This document shows, piece after piece, positions 37,419 through 48,320 of a stretch of DNA of 64,000 bases. Both the position numbers and the translations under genes were made by a program. The notes under the pieces were generated by a model, which saw only the letters and a list, made by a program, of their open reading frames with translations, ran no database searches and was not told the DNA's origin. The stretch is from Cronobacter universalis NCTC 9529 (lineage in GTDB: Bacteria > Pseudomonadota > Gammaproteobacteria > Enterobacterales > Enterobacteriaceae): contig NZ_CP012257.1 in the NCBI RefSeq assembly GCF_001277175.1, forward strand, positions 3,472,001 to 3,536,000, written 5' to 3'. Numbering within the stretch: position 1 is the first letter of the stretch; every line of letters starts with the position of its first letter.

Positions 37419-37533
37419 GGCGGGTGCGCTGCGCTTACCCGCCCTGACTCTCATATTTCGCGCCGCTAATGGCGGGTGCGCCCTACGAGCCTGGAAAGGG
37501 TGTTGTAGGGTGGATAAGCGCAGCGCATCCACC
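37419..37533. repeat. Inverted pair of REP-like hairpin units after hemW
   Basis: A 25-base unit at 37419-37443 (GGCGGGT, then TGCGCTGCGCT core, ACCCGCC) is repeated in reverse orientation at 37509-37533. Each unit folds on itself. The two units differ at four positions, and these are two pairs of compensatory changes in the stem. A partial third copy (GGCGGGTGCGCCCTAC) lies at 37471-37486. Such units are common between genes in enterobacteria. Confidence 0.75.
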
Positions 37534-37567
37534 GTTTACCCCCACTGGCGTCACGCCCCCCGGACAC

Positions 37568-37595
37568 AAAAAAGCCGCTCCACAGCGGCTTTTTT
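37568..37595. terminator. Bidirectional terminator between hemW and ftsP
   Basis: AAAAAAGCCGCT and AGCGGCTTTTTT pair across a CCAC loop, giving T runs in both directions. It lies 18 bases past the ftsP stop codon and probably ends transcripts coming from hemW as well. Confidence 0.92.
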
Positions 37596-37612
37596 CATCT
37601 CTGTCGAATGGC

Positions 37613-39025
37613 TTACGGGGCCGGGTTTACGACCATCTGCCCCACTGAGCCGCGGTCGGCCATCTCCAGCGTCTGGCTCGAATAGAGGAACGGGAAATGC
37701 TCCCACGAGGGCTGGCTGAAATACACCAGCAGCTCTACCTGACCATCCACCCACACCGTATCCTTCCAGCCGCGATCTTCCGGGAAAGGCGCGGCGCCAT
37801 TCACGCTGCGAATCAGAAAACTCACCCCTTCCATATGGAACGCCTGCGGCATATCGGAACGCACCGTCCAGCGCTCCCAGGCTCCCTGCTGGGTCTGTAC
37901 GTCGGTACGCTTCATATCCCACAGCTGGCCGTTAATGCCCGGATCGTCGCTCAGCGTGATATCGCGGCTGCGCACCGGCGCGCCGTTGATAATCTCATCC
38001 GGCAGCAGACGCATCGGCAGCGTATCCGTCACCAGCGGCAGCAGGCCGGTGGGCCGCAGCGTCAGCACCAGCGTGGAGATAAGAATGCTGGAAGGCTCAA
38101 AAATGCCGCGAATGCGGTCCATAATCGACGCCGCCTCGCCGCAGGTGATAGACACTTCATCGCCGTTGGTCATATCGATAAGCACTTCGCGGCGCTCGCC
38201 AGGCGCCAGCGCCAGTTGCTTCACCGCTACCGGCGCGGGCAGAAACCCCTGATCGCCTGCGATCACATGCAGCGGGCGGCCATCGCTCATCTGCAACTGA
38301 TAGCGACGCGCATTGGAGGCGTTCAGCAACCGCAGACGCACCCAGCCGCGGGACACCTCCACATACGGGCTTTGCGCGCCGTTCACCAGCAGCGTGTCGC
38401 CGACAAAGCCGCCGCTGCCCGGCTCGCTGTATTCCGGCGTGCCGAAATTGTCGAGGCGCTTGTCCTGAATAATGATCGGAAAATCGTCCACGCCGTAGTG
38501 GTTCGGCACCGGCAGCGCTTTGCTCACGGCGTCTTCCACCAGCCACATGCCCGCAAGCCCGTTGTAGACCTGCTGGCCGGTGCGATTAGGCGTATTGGCG
38601 TGATACCAGAGCGTCGCGGAGGCCTGCCGTACCGGCAGCACGGGCGCCCAGTCGGCGCCAGGCGACATCATGCGCGCCGCGCCGCCCATCAGCGGCCCCG
38701 GCACCTGCAGCCCGCTCACCGTCATAGCGACATTTTCCTGCAGACGATTGCTGTAGATAAGCTTGACGTCGTCGCCGCTCCAGACGCGGATAGTCGGGCC
38801 CATGTAGCGGCCGTTGAAACCCCAGACCTGCGCGCGGGTGCCCGGCACGAAAGACCAGTGGGCGCGGGAGAGCGTCAGAAACAGCGGCTGGCCGCGGCGC
38901 GACTCCAGCAGCGGCGGCACCGGCAGCGCCTGTTGCTGGCCTGCGGCATGCGCCCTCAGCGGCACCGCGCCCGCGCAGAGCGCCGCGCCCGATGCCTGAA
39001 TAAACTGACGCCGACTGAGTGACAT
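37613..39025 (-). CDS. ftsP: Cell division protein FtsP (SufI), Tat-exported
   Basis: Periplasmic multicopper-oxidase-like protein of 470 residues, the E. coli length, that helps stabilise the divisome under stress. The Tat signal is MSLSRRQFIQASGAALCAGA, with SRRQFIQ as the twin-arginine motif. Three cupredoxin domains follow; WYHANTPNRTGQQVYNGLAG and the Met-rich FHMEGVSFLIRSVNG regions keep the fold, but the full set of copper ligands of true oxidases is not evident, as in E. coli FtsP. plsC is encoded 48 bases upstream on the same strand, as in E. coli. Confidence 0.94.
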   Translation of the reverse strand: MSLSRRQFIQASGAALCAGAVPLRAHAAGQQQALPVPPLLESRRGQPLFLTLSRAHWSFVPGTRAQVWGFNGRYMGPTIRVWSGDDVKLIYSNRLQENVAMTVSGLQVPGPLMGGAARMMSPGADWAPVLPVRQASATLWYHANTPNRTGQQVYNGLAGMWLVEDAVSKALPVPNHYGVDDFPIIIQDKRLDNFGTPEYSEPGSGGFVGDTLLVNGAQSPYVEVSRGWVRLRLLNASNARRYQLQMSDGRPLHVIAGDQGFLPAPVAVKQLALAPGERREVLIDMTNGDEVSITCGEAASIMDRIRGIFEPSSILISTLVLTLRPTGLLPLVTDTLPMRLLPDEIINGAPVRSRDITLSDDPGINGQLWDMKRTDVQTQQGAWERWTVRSDMPQAFHMEGVSFLIRSVNGAAPFPEDRGWKDTVWVDGQVELLVYFSQPSWEHFPFLYSSQTLEMADRGSVGQMVVNPAP

Positions 39026-39073
39026 AGTTGCTCCATGAAAACGGGTAATGAATGACGGTTCTTGCCGTCAGTC

Positions 39074-39811
39074 TCAGATCTTGCCAGCGGCTTCGCGCTC
39101 GGCCACTTCGTTATCCAGTTGGGCGATTTTCTCTTCCATCAACTGGCGGCAGTGGGCGGCAAGTTCCCGTACCTGTTCTTTTCCCCAACCCTGGGTGTCG
39201 ACAGGCGGTAACATTTCGACGATGACCAGACCGTTGTTCCAACGGTTGAGCTTGATTTTACCATGGGTATTGGAAACGCAGACCGGAATAATCGGCACGC
39301 CCGCGGCGATAGCGGCGTGAAACGCGCCGGTTTTAAACGGCATCAGACCGCGCCCGCGGCTGCGGGTGCCTTCCGGGAACATCCAGATAGAGATATCGCG
39401 CTTGCGGAACTGCTCCACCACTTCGGCGATGGTGCCGTGCGCCTTGCTGCGGTTGTTGCGGTCGATAAGCAGGTTGCCGGTCAGCCAGTAGAGCTGGCCG
39501 AAGAACGGGATCCAGACCAGGCTTTTTTTGCCGACGGTCACGGTCGGCGGCTGAACGATTTTCGACGCCGTCACCATGTCGTAGTTGTTCTGGTGGTTGC
39601 CGATGTAGATAGCGTTGCCGTAGTTTTCGGCGCCCTGCGGCTTACGCAGCTCCACCTTCAGGCCGAACACGGTGGAAAGACGGCCGAACAGATGGCCGAA
39701 CGTCGCCACATGGCGCGGATTGCGCGGGCTGAAGAGACACCAGATACAGCCCAGAACTGAGACCACAACGCTATAGAGAACCACAATAATCATTCGAACG
39801 ATCGATAACAT
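39074..39811 (-). CDS. plsC: 1-acyl-sn-glycerol-3-phosphate acyltransferase
   Basis: Makes phosphatidic acid in the inner membrane; 245 residues, as in E. coli. I start at the ATG at 39811 (MLSIVRMIIVVLYSVVVSVL, with AGAGGTAG before it); the frame is open 19 codons further. The N-terminal hydrophobic segment is a membrane anchor. Acyltransferase motifs: YIGNHQNNYDMVTASKI (HxxxxD) near residue 73, IWMFPEGTRSRGRGLMPFKT near 140 and GVPIIPVCVSN near 170. It precedes ftsP in the same orientation. Confidence 0.95.
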   Translation of the reverse strand: MLSIVRMIIVVLYSVVVSVLGCIWCLFSPRNPRHVATFGHLFGRLSTVFGLKVELRKPQGAENYGNAIYIGNHQNNYDMVTASKIVQPPTVTVGKKSLVWIPFFGQLYWLTGNLLIDRNNRSKAHGTIAEVVEQFRKRDISIWMFPEGTRSRGRGLMPFKTGAFHAAIAAGVPIIPVCVSNTHGKIKLNRWNNGLVIVEMLPPVDTQGWGKEQVRELAAHCRQLMEEKIAQLDNEVAEREAAGKI

Positions 39812-39982
39812 AACTACCTCTGAAGCCGCAGCCGCGGACCAGTATAACGGCTTTAACGGAAAACACACCGCTCACGGTCAGGCATCCCTGGCGGCTCATG
39901 ATGTTGAGCAGACTCAAACACTTATTTTTATGCGTCACGCGCAAACAAACAATGGCGTGGGCGGGAAAATTACGCAAGCGAG

Positions 39983-40024
39983 GCCGCCGCGCTTCCTGCA
40001 GATAATCACAGAAAGCGCGGCGGC
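39983..40024 (-). other. Large hairpin after parC
   Basis: Two perfect 12-base arms, GCCGCCGCGCTT and AAGCGCGGCGGC, are separated by 18 bases. On the minus strand the hairpin follows the parC stop codon by about 26 bases. No long T run follows (CTCGCTTGCG), so it is a weak or factor-dependent terminator or an RNA-stabilising element. Confidence 0.45.
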
Positions 40025-40049
40025 GATGCGTTCGCCACGATACGGGGGG

Positions 40050-42320
40050 TTACGCCTCGCTGTCGTCGGCTTTCGGGCGCGACGGGGCGTCCACTTCGAC
40101 GCTGTCGATGCGTTGCAGGCCACGCATCAGCGTACCGCGACGACCGCGTTCGCCATGCACTTTTTGCAGCTCTTCCGGGCGCAGTTTGATTTTGCGCTTG
40201 CCGACGTGCAGCGTCACGGTGCTCTGCGGCGGCAGGATGGTGAGATACGCCAGCTTATCGTCGCCCTTCGCCGCATCGGCGGAAGGAATCGAGATAATTT
40301 TGTTGCCTTTGCCTTTGGAGAGCTGCGGAAGGTCCGCCACCGGGAACATCAGCATACGCCCCGCCGCCGTAATGGCGAGCAGCATGTCGTCGTCATGCTC
40401 AATTTCCAGCGGCTTGAGCACATGCGCGTTTTCCGGCAGCGTAATCAGCGCTTTACCGGCGCGGTTACGAGCCACCAGATCGTTGAAGGTGCAGACAAAA
40501 CCATAGCCCGCATCAGACGCCATCAGGAGTTTTTGCTCTTCGCCGGTCATCAGCATATGTTCCACCACCGCGCCCGGCGGCAGCGTCAGTTTGCCGGTAA
40601 TCGGCTCGCCCTGGCCGCGCGCCGACGGCAGCGATACCGGATCCAGCGCATAGCTGCGGCCCGTGGAGTCGATAAACACCACCGGCTGGTTGCTCTTGCC
40701 TTTGACTGACGAGAGCCAGCTGTCGCCCGCTTTATAGCTCAGCGCTTTGGCGTCGATGTCGTGGCCTTTGGCGCTGCGCACCCAGCCCATCTGGGAAAGC
40801 ACGATAGTGACCGGCTCGGACGGCAGCATGTCATGCTCGCTCATCGCTTTCGCTTCTTCGCGCTCATGCAGCGGCGAGCGACGGTCGTCGCCATACGCGT
40901 CGGCATCCGCCTGGATCTCTTTTTTCAGCAGGGTATTCATCTTGCGCTCGGAGGCGAGAATGCCCTGGATCTGATCGCGCTCTTTCTCCAGATCGCTCTG
41001 CTCGCCGCGGATCTTCATCTCTTCCAGTTTGGCGAGATGGCGTAATTTCAGTTCGAGGATCGCTTCCGCCTGCGTTTCGCTGATGCCGAAACGGCTCATC
41101 AGCACCGGTTTCGGCTCATCTTCGCTGCGGATAATCTCGATCACTTCGTCGATATTGAGAAACGCGACCAGCAAGCCTTCCAGAATATGCAGGCGACGCA
41201 TCACTTTATCGAGGCGATAGTTCAGACGGCGGCGCACCGTATCGCGGCGGAACGCCAGCCATTCGGTGAGGATCTCCAGCAGGTTTTTCACCGCCGGGCG
41301 GCCGTCGAGACCAATCATGTTGAGATTGATGCGGTAGCTTTTTTCCAGATCGGTGGTGGCGAACAGGTGGTTCATCACCTGATCCATATCCACGCGGTTG
41401 GAGCGCGGCACGATAACCAGACGCGTCGGGTTTTCGTGATCCGATTCATCGCGCAAATCGTCGACCATCGGCAGCTTTTTGGCGCGCATCTGGCTTGCGA
41501 TCTGCTCCAGCACGCGGGCGCCGGAAACCTGATGCGGCAGCGCGGAAATGACCACCGCGCCGTCTTCTTTCTTCCACACGGCGCGCATACGCACCGAGCC
41601 GCGGCCGCTCTGGTAGATTTTGCGGATTTCGGCGCGGGAGGTGATGATTTCCGCTTCGGTCGGGTAGTCCGGGCCCTGCACGATATCCAGCAGCTCATCG
41701 AGCGTGGTTTTCGGGCTGTCGATCAGGCTCACGGCCGCTTTGGCCACTTCGCGCAAGTTGTGCGGCGGAATATCCGTCGCCATGCCCACCGCGATGCCCG
41801 TGGTGCCGTTCAGCAAAATATTCGGCAGGCGCGCCGGCAGCATTTTCGGCTCGTTCAGCGTCCCGTCGAAGTTCGGGACATAATCCACGGTGCCCTGGCC
41901 CAGTTCGCCCAGCAGCACTTCGGCGTATTTAGACAGACGCGATTCGGTGTAACGCATCGCCGCGAAGGATTTCGGATCGTCCGGCGCGCCCCAGTTCCCC
42001 TGCCCGTCCACCAGCGGGTAACGGTACGAGAACGGCTGCGCCATCAGCACCATCGCTTCATAGCAGGCGCTGTCGCCGTGCGGGTGATATTTACCCAGCA
42101 CGTCGCCCACGGTACGGGCGGATTTTTTGAATTTGGCGCTGGCATTCAACCCCAGTTCCGACATGGCGTAGACGATGCGGCGCTGAACAGGCTTAAGCCC
42201 GTCGCCGATAAACGGCAGCGCGCGGTCCATGATGACGTACATGGAGTAGTTCAGATAGGCGTTTTCCGTGAATTCATGCAGCGCGAGGCGCTCTGCACCA
42301 TCGTGAGTTAAGTCACTCAT
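40050..42320 (-). CDS. parC: DNA topoisomerase IV subunit A
   Basis: Breaks and rejoins DNA in the ParC2ParE2 enzyme that unlinks daughter chromosomes; 756 residues (E. coli 752), with four extra residues near the N-terminus (LTHDGAER). The catalytic Tyr is residue 124 in [15 protein letters not shown], equal to Tyr120 of E. coli. The quinolone-resistance region [16 protein letters not shown] keeps the Ser and Glu at 84 and 88 (E. coli 80 and 84), the sensitive form. The C-terminal beta-propeller covers the last 250 residues. parE, its partner, lies 12 kb away here. Confidence 0.97.
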   Translation of the reverse strand: MSDLTHDGAERLALHEFTENAYLNYSMYVIMDRALPFIGDGLKPVQRRIVYAMSELGLNASAKFKKSARTVGDVLGKYHPHGDSACYEAMVLMAQPFSYRYPLVDGQGNWGAPDDPKSFAAMRYTESRLSKYAEVLLGELGQGTVDYVPNFDGTLNEPKMLPARLPNILLNGTTGIAVGMATDIPPHNLREVAKAAVSLIDSPKTTLDELLDIVQGPDYPTEAEIITSRAEIRKIYQSGRGSVRMRAVWKKEDGAVVISALPHQVSGARVLEQIASQMRAKKLPMVDDLRDESDHENPTRLVIVPRSNRVDMDQVMNHLFATTDLEKSYRINLNMIGLDGRPAVKNLLEILTEWLAFRRDTVRRRLNYRLDKVMRRLHILEGLLVAFLNIDEVIEIIRSEDEPKPVLMSRFGISETQAEAILELKLRHLAKLEEMKIRGEQSDLEKERDQIQGILASERKMNTLLKKEIQADADAYGDDRRSPLHEREEAKAMSEHDMLPSEPVTIVLSQMGWVRSAKGHDIDAKALSYKAGDSWLSSVKGKSNQPVVFIDSTGRSYALDPVSLPSARGQGEPITGKLTLPPGAVVEHMLMTGEEQKLLMASDAGYGFVCTFNDLVARNRAGKALITLPENAHVLKPLEIEHDDDMLLAITAAGRMLMFPVADLPQLSKGKGNKIISIPSADAAKGDDKLAYLTILPPQSTVTLHVGKRKIKLRPEELQKVHGERGRRGTLMRGLQRIDSVEVDAPSRPKADDSEA

Positions 42321-42519
42321 TACTCGTTATTCCTCAGAAATGCTGGCCGTACACGGGGAAACGGCAATATTGCCGCCGATAGTACCCTATCTGCGTCGCC
42401 GAGTCACAGCAGGGTTGATTGTTGCTGATAGAGCAAAAGTCTTTGCGCGTTTTGCCAATATTACCGCATCGCCCGCCAGGGTAAACTTAATGACAAACGC
42501 GATAATTAGAGGACAAATA

Positions 42520-43101
42520 ATGAGCAACATACTTATCATTAATGGCGCGAAACAGTTTGCGCATTCCAAAGGCCAGCTTAACGACACCCTGACTGAGGTC
42601 GCGGAGAGCTACCTGCGCGACGTTGGGCACGATGTTAAGGTCACCCGCGCAGACGGCGAATATGACGCCAAAGAAGAGGTGCAGAAATACCTCTGGGCCG
42701 ACGTCATTATTTACCAGATGCCGGGCTGGTGGATGGGCGCGCCCTGGACCGTCAAAAAGTATATCGACGATGTCTTTACCGAAGGCCACGGCGCGCTGTA
42801 CGCCAGCGATGGCCGCACCCGCTCCGACGCCTCGAAAAAGTATGGCTCCGGCGGCCTGATTCAGGGCAAAAAATATATGCTGTCGCTCACCTGGAACGCG
42901 CCGCTGGAAGCGTTCACCGAGAAAGATCAGTTCTTCCACGGCGTGGGCGTGGACGGCGTGTACCTGCCGTTCCATAAGGCGAACGAGTTCCTGGGCCTGA
43001 CCGCGCTGCCGACGTATATCGCCAACGACGTGATTAAAATGCCGGACGTGGCGCGCCACATTGCAGAATATCGCGAGCATCTGGCGAAAATTTTTGCTTA
43101 A
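42520..43101 (+). CDS. mdaB: NADPH quinone reductase MdaB
   Basis: Flavodoxin-like FAD protein of 193 residues, the E. coli length, that reduces quinones by two electrons. Start MSNILIINGAKQFAHSKGQL has GAGGACAAATA before it; an open frame that begins 60 codons earlier has no resemblance to MdaB. Motifs include YQMPGWWMGAPWTVKKYID near residue 67 and YGSGGLIQGKKYMLSLTWNA near 108. It is followed after 31 bases by ygiN, whose product acts on quinols. In E. coli the qseBC genes lie just upstream; they are not here. Confidence 0.94.
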   Translation: MSNILIINGAKQFAHSKGQLNDTLTEVAESYLRDVGHDVKVTRADGEYDAKEEVQKYLWADVIIYQMPGWWMGAPWTVKKYIDDVFTEGHGALYASDGRTRSDASKKYGSGGLIQGKKYMLSLTWNAPLEAFTEKDQFFHGVGVDGVYLPFHKANEFLGLTALPTYIANDVIKMPDVARHIAEYREHLAKIFA

Positions 43102-43132
43102 CTGTCAGACGGTTTTACAAAAGGAGTTAACC

Positions 43133-43447
43133 ATGCTGACAGTTATAGCAGAAATTCGTACCCGTCCTGGCGCGCACCACCGTCAGGCGGTGCTGGAAGA
43201 GTTCAAGAAGATCATTCCCGTTGTGCTCGCGGAAGCGGGCTGCCACGGCTATGCGCCGATGGTGGACAGCGCCACCGGCCTCGATTTTCAGACCAGCGCG
43301 CCGGATTCCATCGTGATGGTGGAGCTGTGGGCGAGCGCGGAACACTTAAAAGCGCACCTGGAAACGCCGCATATGCTGGGCTTCCGTGACGCGGTAAAAG
43401 GCGATGTGCTGGATACCACCATTCGCATTCTGGAAAGCGGCGTCTGA
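43133..43447 (+). CDS. ygiN: Quinol monooxygenase YgiN
   Basis: Cofactor-independent ABM-fold monooxygenase of 104 residues, the E. coli length, that oxidises quinols such as menadiol. Start MLTVIAEIRTRPGAHHRQAV is preceded by AAGGAGTTAACC; a frame open further upstream lies inside mdaB. The core sequence DSIVMVELWASAEHLKAHLE and the ending TTIRILESGV are conserved. With MdaB it forms a proposed quinone redox cycle. A bidirectional terminator follows, separating it from katG. Confidence 0.94.
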   Translation: MLTVIAEIRTRPGAHHRQAVLEEFKKIIPVVLAEAGCHGYAPMVDSATGLDFQTSAPDSIVMVELWASAEHLKAHLETPHMLGFRDAVKGDVLDTTIRILESGV

Positions 43448-43462
43448 CGCTTAAATGCGCAT

Positions 43463-43494
43463 AAAAAAGGCGATGAATATTCATCGCCTTTTTT
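43463..43494. terminator. Bidirectional terminator between ygiN and katG
   Basis: AAAAAAGGCGATGA and TCATCGCCTTTTTT pair across a short ATAT loop, with T runs on both strands. Confidence 0.93.
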
Positions 43495-43510
43495 GTTCAT
43501 CATGTAACGA

Positions 43511-45775
<2,265 letters not shown>

Positions 45776-45871
45776 CTGTGCCTTGTTTAAAAAACCCTGC
45801 GGCCAATGAAGGTTTACCGCGTCGCTCCCAGCCGTTAAGCTCCCGGACTCGTGACTTAAGAGCGTGCCCGC

Positions 45872-46801
45872 ATGAAATTAGCCATTGATGACGACATCAC
45901 GTTTCGCAAGCTTTCCATCTTCATGGCGTTTATGGAGAAGGGAAACATCGCCCGTACCGCCGAGGCGCTGGGCGTAAGCGCCGTCAGCGTGCATCGCGCG
46001 CTGCACAGTCTGGAAGAAGGGATGCGCTGTCCGCTGTTTGTCCACAAGGGCAGAAGCCTGGTGGCGCTGCCTGCCGCCGAAACATTGCTGGAGTATTGTC
46101 AGGAGGCGATCGGCCTGATGGTGCGCGGCATCGAAGAGACGCGGCGCACGGCGGGCGTGGGGCTTGGGCGGCTGCGGGTCGGCACGCTCTATTCGCTCAC
46201 GCTGGAAACGGTGCCGCGCCTGCTGATGGGCATGAAGCTGCGCCGCCCGGAACTGGAACTCGATCTGACGATGGGTTCAAATCTGGTGCTGCTGAATATG
46301 CTGGAGGACAACGGGCTGGATGCGATCCTGATTTCCGTTTCGGAAGCGCAGATTGACCGCAAGCTGCTGGAAGTGACGCCGCTGTTTCACGACGATATCT
46401 ACCTGGCGGCGCCGGCGTCAGAAGCGCTCGACACCCGTCGCGAGGCCGATTTGCGCGACTATAAAGACCGCAAATTCGTCTCGCTGGCGGAAGGATTCGC
46501 GACCTACGCCGGTTTTCAGGAGGCGTTCCACGTAGCGGGGTTCGAGCCGGATATCGTCACGCGGGTAAACGATATTTTCTCCATGCTGAGCCTGGTGCAG
46601 GCGGGCGTGGGCTTCTCGCTGGTGCCGGGGCGCATGAAAAAACTGTATGAAAACGACCTGCAACTGCTGAAGCTGGCGGAGCCTTACCAGATGCGCCAGC
46701 AGATAGCGCTGGTCTTCGCCCGCAGCCGCGAGCGCGACCCTAACCTGCTGGCGCTGGCGGCGGAGTGCCGCATGTACGCCTTAAGCCTGGCTAAAAGCTA
46801 A
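45872..46801 (+). CDS. mdcR: LysR-type regulator of malonate utilisation, MdcR
   Basis: A 309-residue LysR-family activator. The N-terminal helix-turn-helix is at residues 10-65 with ITFRKLSIFMAFMEKGNIAR and GVSAVSVHRALHSLEEG. It matches Klebsiella MdcR closely, for example LTMGSNLVLLNMLEDNGLDA and KFVSLAEGFATYAGFQEAFH. The effector domain fills the rest. The gene points toward mdcH, and their stop codons overlap, so it is at the tail of the operon it should control. It is divergent from katG. Its likely operator is the palindrome upstream of mdcA. The ATG at 45872 has only a weak AAGAG site. Confidence 0.92.
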   Translation: MKLAIDDDITFRKLSIFMAFMEKGNIARTAEALGVSAVSVHRALHSLEEGMRCPLFVHKGRSLVALPAAETLLEYCQEAIGLMVRGIEETRRTAGVGLGRLRVGTLYSLTLETVPRLLMGMKLRRPELELDLTMGSNLVLLNMLEDNGLDAILISVSEAQIDRKLLEVTPLFHDDIYLAAPASEALDTRREADLRDYKDRKFVSLAEGFATYAGFQEAFHVAGFEPDIVTRVNDIFSMLSLVQAGVGFSLVPGRMKKLYENDLQLLKLAEPYQMRQQIALVFARSRERDPNLLALAAECRMYALSLAKS

Positions 46802-47700
46802 TCACGCGACACGCGCGCGGCCAGATGCAGCGCCACCGCGATGCCGCTGCGCTCCAGCGAAATCGTCTCTCCTTCAAAGCCCGCCTGGCGCGTCAGGCAG
46901 GTCAGCACGCCGCCGGGCGGCATCTCAATGGCAAGCCTCGCCTCACGTTCGCGGGCGGCGATCATCGCCTCCTGCCAGCGCACCGTGCGCGCCATATTAA
47001 ACGCAAGATCGTCGGCGATGCGCTCAGGCTGCCACAGCACGCGGGCGCTGCTGCCGCTGAGATAGGCGCGCTGCGGGCGTTGCAGCGTGACGCGCGCAAA
47101 CGCCTGCGCCAGCTGTTGCGCGGGCGCATTCAGCAGCGCGCAGTGCGACGGCACGCTGATCGCCAGTCGGTTCACTTTCGTGGCGCCGAGCGCGAGCGCC
47201 GCCTCGCCTGCCGCCGCCATCTGTTCATCGCGCCCGGCGATCACAATCTGCGTCTCGGCGTTTAAATTGGCGATGTAAACGTCGTGCGCCGCCGCCAGTT
47301 TCTCCACCTGCTCCAGGCGCAGCCCAAGTATCGCCGTCAGCCCGTAGCCTTCAGGGTAAGCCTGCTCCATTAAATCGCCGCGCAGCGCCACCAGACGCAG
47401 GGCGTCGCGAAAATCGAGCGCCCCGGCAATCACCGCCGCCGGATACGCGCCGATGGACAACCCGCTGACCATATCCGGCATCACGCCCTGCGCCATCAGC
47501 GCGCGGGCGGAAGAGACGCCCGCAATCAGCAGCGCGAGCTGAACGGCACGGGTGTGGCGCAGCGCGTCTGGCGTATCCAGCGTCGTAAGCGCTTCGCCTA
47601 ACACCTCGCGCGCCTCACGCCGCGTCTCCTCCTCCGGCAGATGCTGCAACATGCCGGGCCGCTGGGTGCCCTGTCCGGGGAAAGTGAAAAGAATTTTCAT
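46798..47700 (-). CDS. mdcH: Malonate decarboxylase acyltransferase, MdcH (malonyl-CoA:ACP transferase)
   Basis: Loads malonyl from malonyl-CoA onto the acyl carrier subunit to start the cycle. From the ATG at 47700 it has 300 residues and starts MKILFTFPGQGTQRPGMLQH, the typical FabD-like beginning. The nucleophile elbow is MVSGLSIGAYPAAVIAG near residue 90, and the partner His is in ISVPSHCALLNAP near 198. It overlaps mdcG by four bases (ATGA). A frame open 45 codons upstream is rejected. Last gene of the mdc operon. Confidence 0.92.
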   Translation of the reverse strand: MKILFTFPGQGTQRPGMLQHLPEEETRREAREVLGEALTTLDTPDALRHTRAVQLALLIAGVSSARALMAQGVMPDMVSGLSIGAYPAAVIAGALDFRDALRLVALRGDLMEQAYPEGYGLTAILGLRLEQVEKLAAAHDVYIANLNAETQIVIAGRDEQMAAAGEAALALGATKVNRLAISVPSHCALLNAPAQQLAQAFARVTLQRPQRAYLSGSSARVLWQPERIADDLAFNMARTVRWQEAMIAAREREARLAIEMPPGGVLTCLTRQAGFEGETISLERSGIAVALHLAARVSRD

Positions 47701-48317
47701 GCATCCTCCCTGCGCCAGGGATCGCGCGCGAGCCGCGCGCCCTGGTTGGTTTTTAACAGCGCGCGCCCGTCGCGCAGCCACTCGGTCAGTGAAAACGCGC
47801 CGAGCGGCGTTTCGACCTGGGTATCGGCGCGGCACGGCAGCTGTGTGACGAGGCGCTGCCAGTCAGCGAACGCGTCAGGCTCCAGGCGTTCAGGCGCGCG
47901 TATCGTGAGGTCCAGATCGCTTGCCGCGTGCAGCACCGGCATTTCTGTCGCGAGCGCAAAGCCGGTAGAGCCGGTAATGCCCCACGCCCACGGCCATTGC
48001 CGCTGGGCCAGCTGGATAGCCGCCTGCACCGGCTGCTGGGAGACAAACGGCGAGCGCAACAGCGCGCTGAGGCAGGCAAGCGATTCGGGCGTCGCCACGC
48101 GAACGATATCCTGCGCGCTCACCCAGCCTGCGGCGCGCTGCTCGCGCTTCACGCCGCGCACGCCGACGGGAATAAGCCCGCTGTCGCTCACGTCACGCCG
48201 CACCACCACCGGCAGATGGCTGCGCCACTGCTCGCTCACCCAGGGCGCGTCGATGCCCTGAAGGGCGTCGCGGCGGTTAAGCCAGAGGAGATCGTGAGGG
48301 CGCGGCGTGTAGGTCAT
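47697..48317 (-). CDS. mdcG: Phosphoribosyl-dephospho-CoA transferase MdcG
   Basis: Attaches the 2'-(5''-triphosphoribosyl)-3'-dephospho-CoA cofactor to the acyl carrier subunit MdcC; 206 residues, about the family length. The nucleotidyltransferase motif with paired Asp is in LHAASDLDLTIRAPE near residue 127. The start MTYTPRPHDLLWLNRRDALQ is typical. It begins 3 bases after mdcF ends and overlaps mdcH. Works after MdcB, which makes the cofactor precursor. Confidence 0.92.
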   Translation of the reverse strand: MTYTPRPHDLLWLNRRDALQGIDAPWVSEQWRSHLPVVVRRDVSDSGLIPVGVRGVKREQRAAGWVSAQDIVRVATPESLACLSALLRSPFVSQQPVQAAIQLAQRQWPWAWGITGSTGFALATEMPVLHAASDLDLTIRAPERLEPDAFADWQRLVTQLPCRADTQVETPLGAFSLTEWLRDGRALLKTNQGARLARDPWRREDA

Positions 48318-48320
48318 GGG

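Noticed and set aside
40050..42320. Quinolone-resistance changes in ParC
   Set aside because: The Ser and Glu positions corresponding to E. coli 80 and 84 are the sensitive-type residues.
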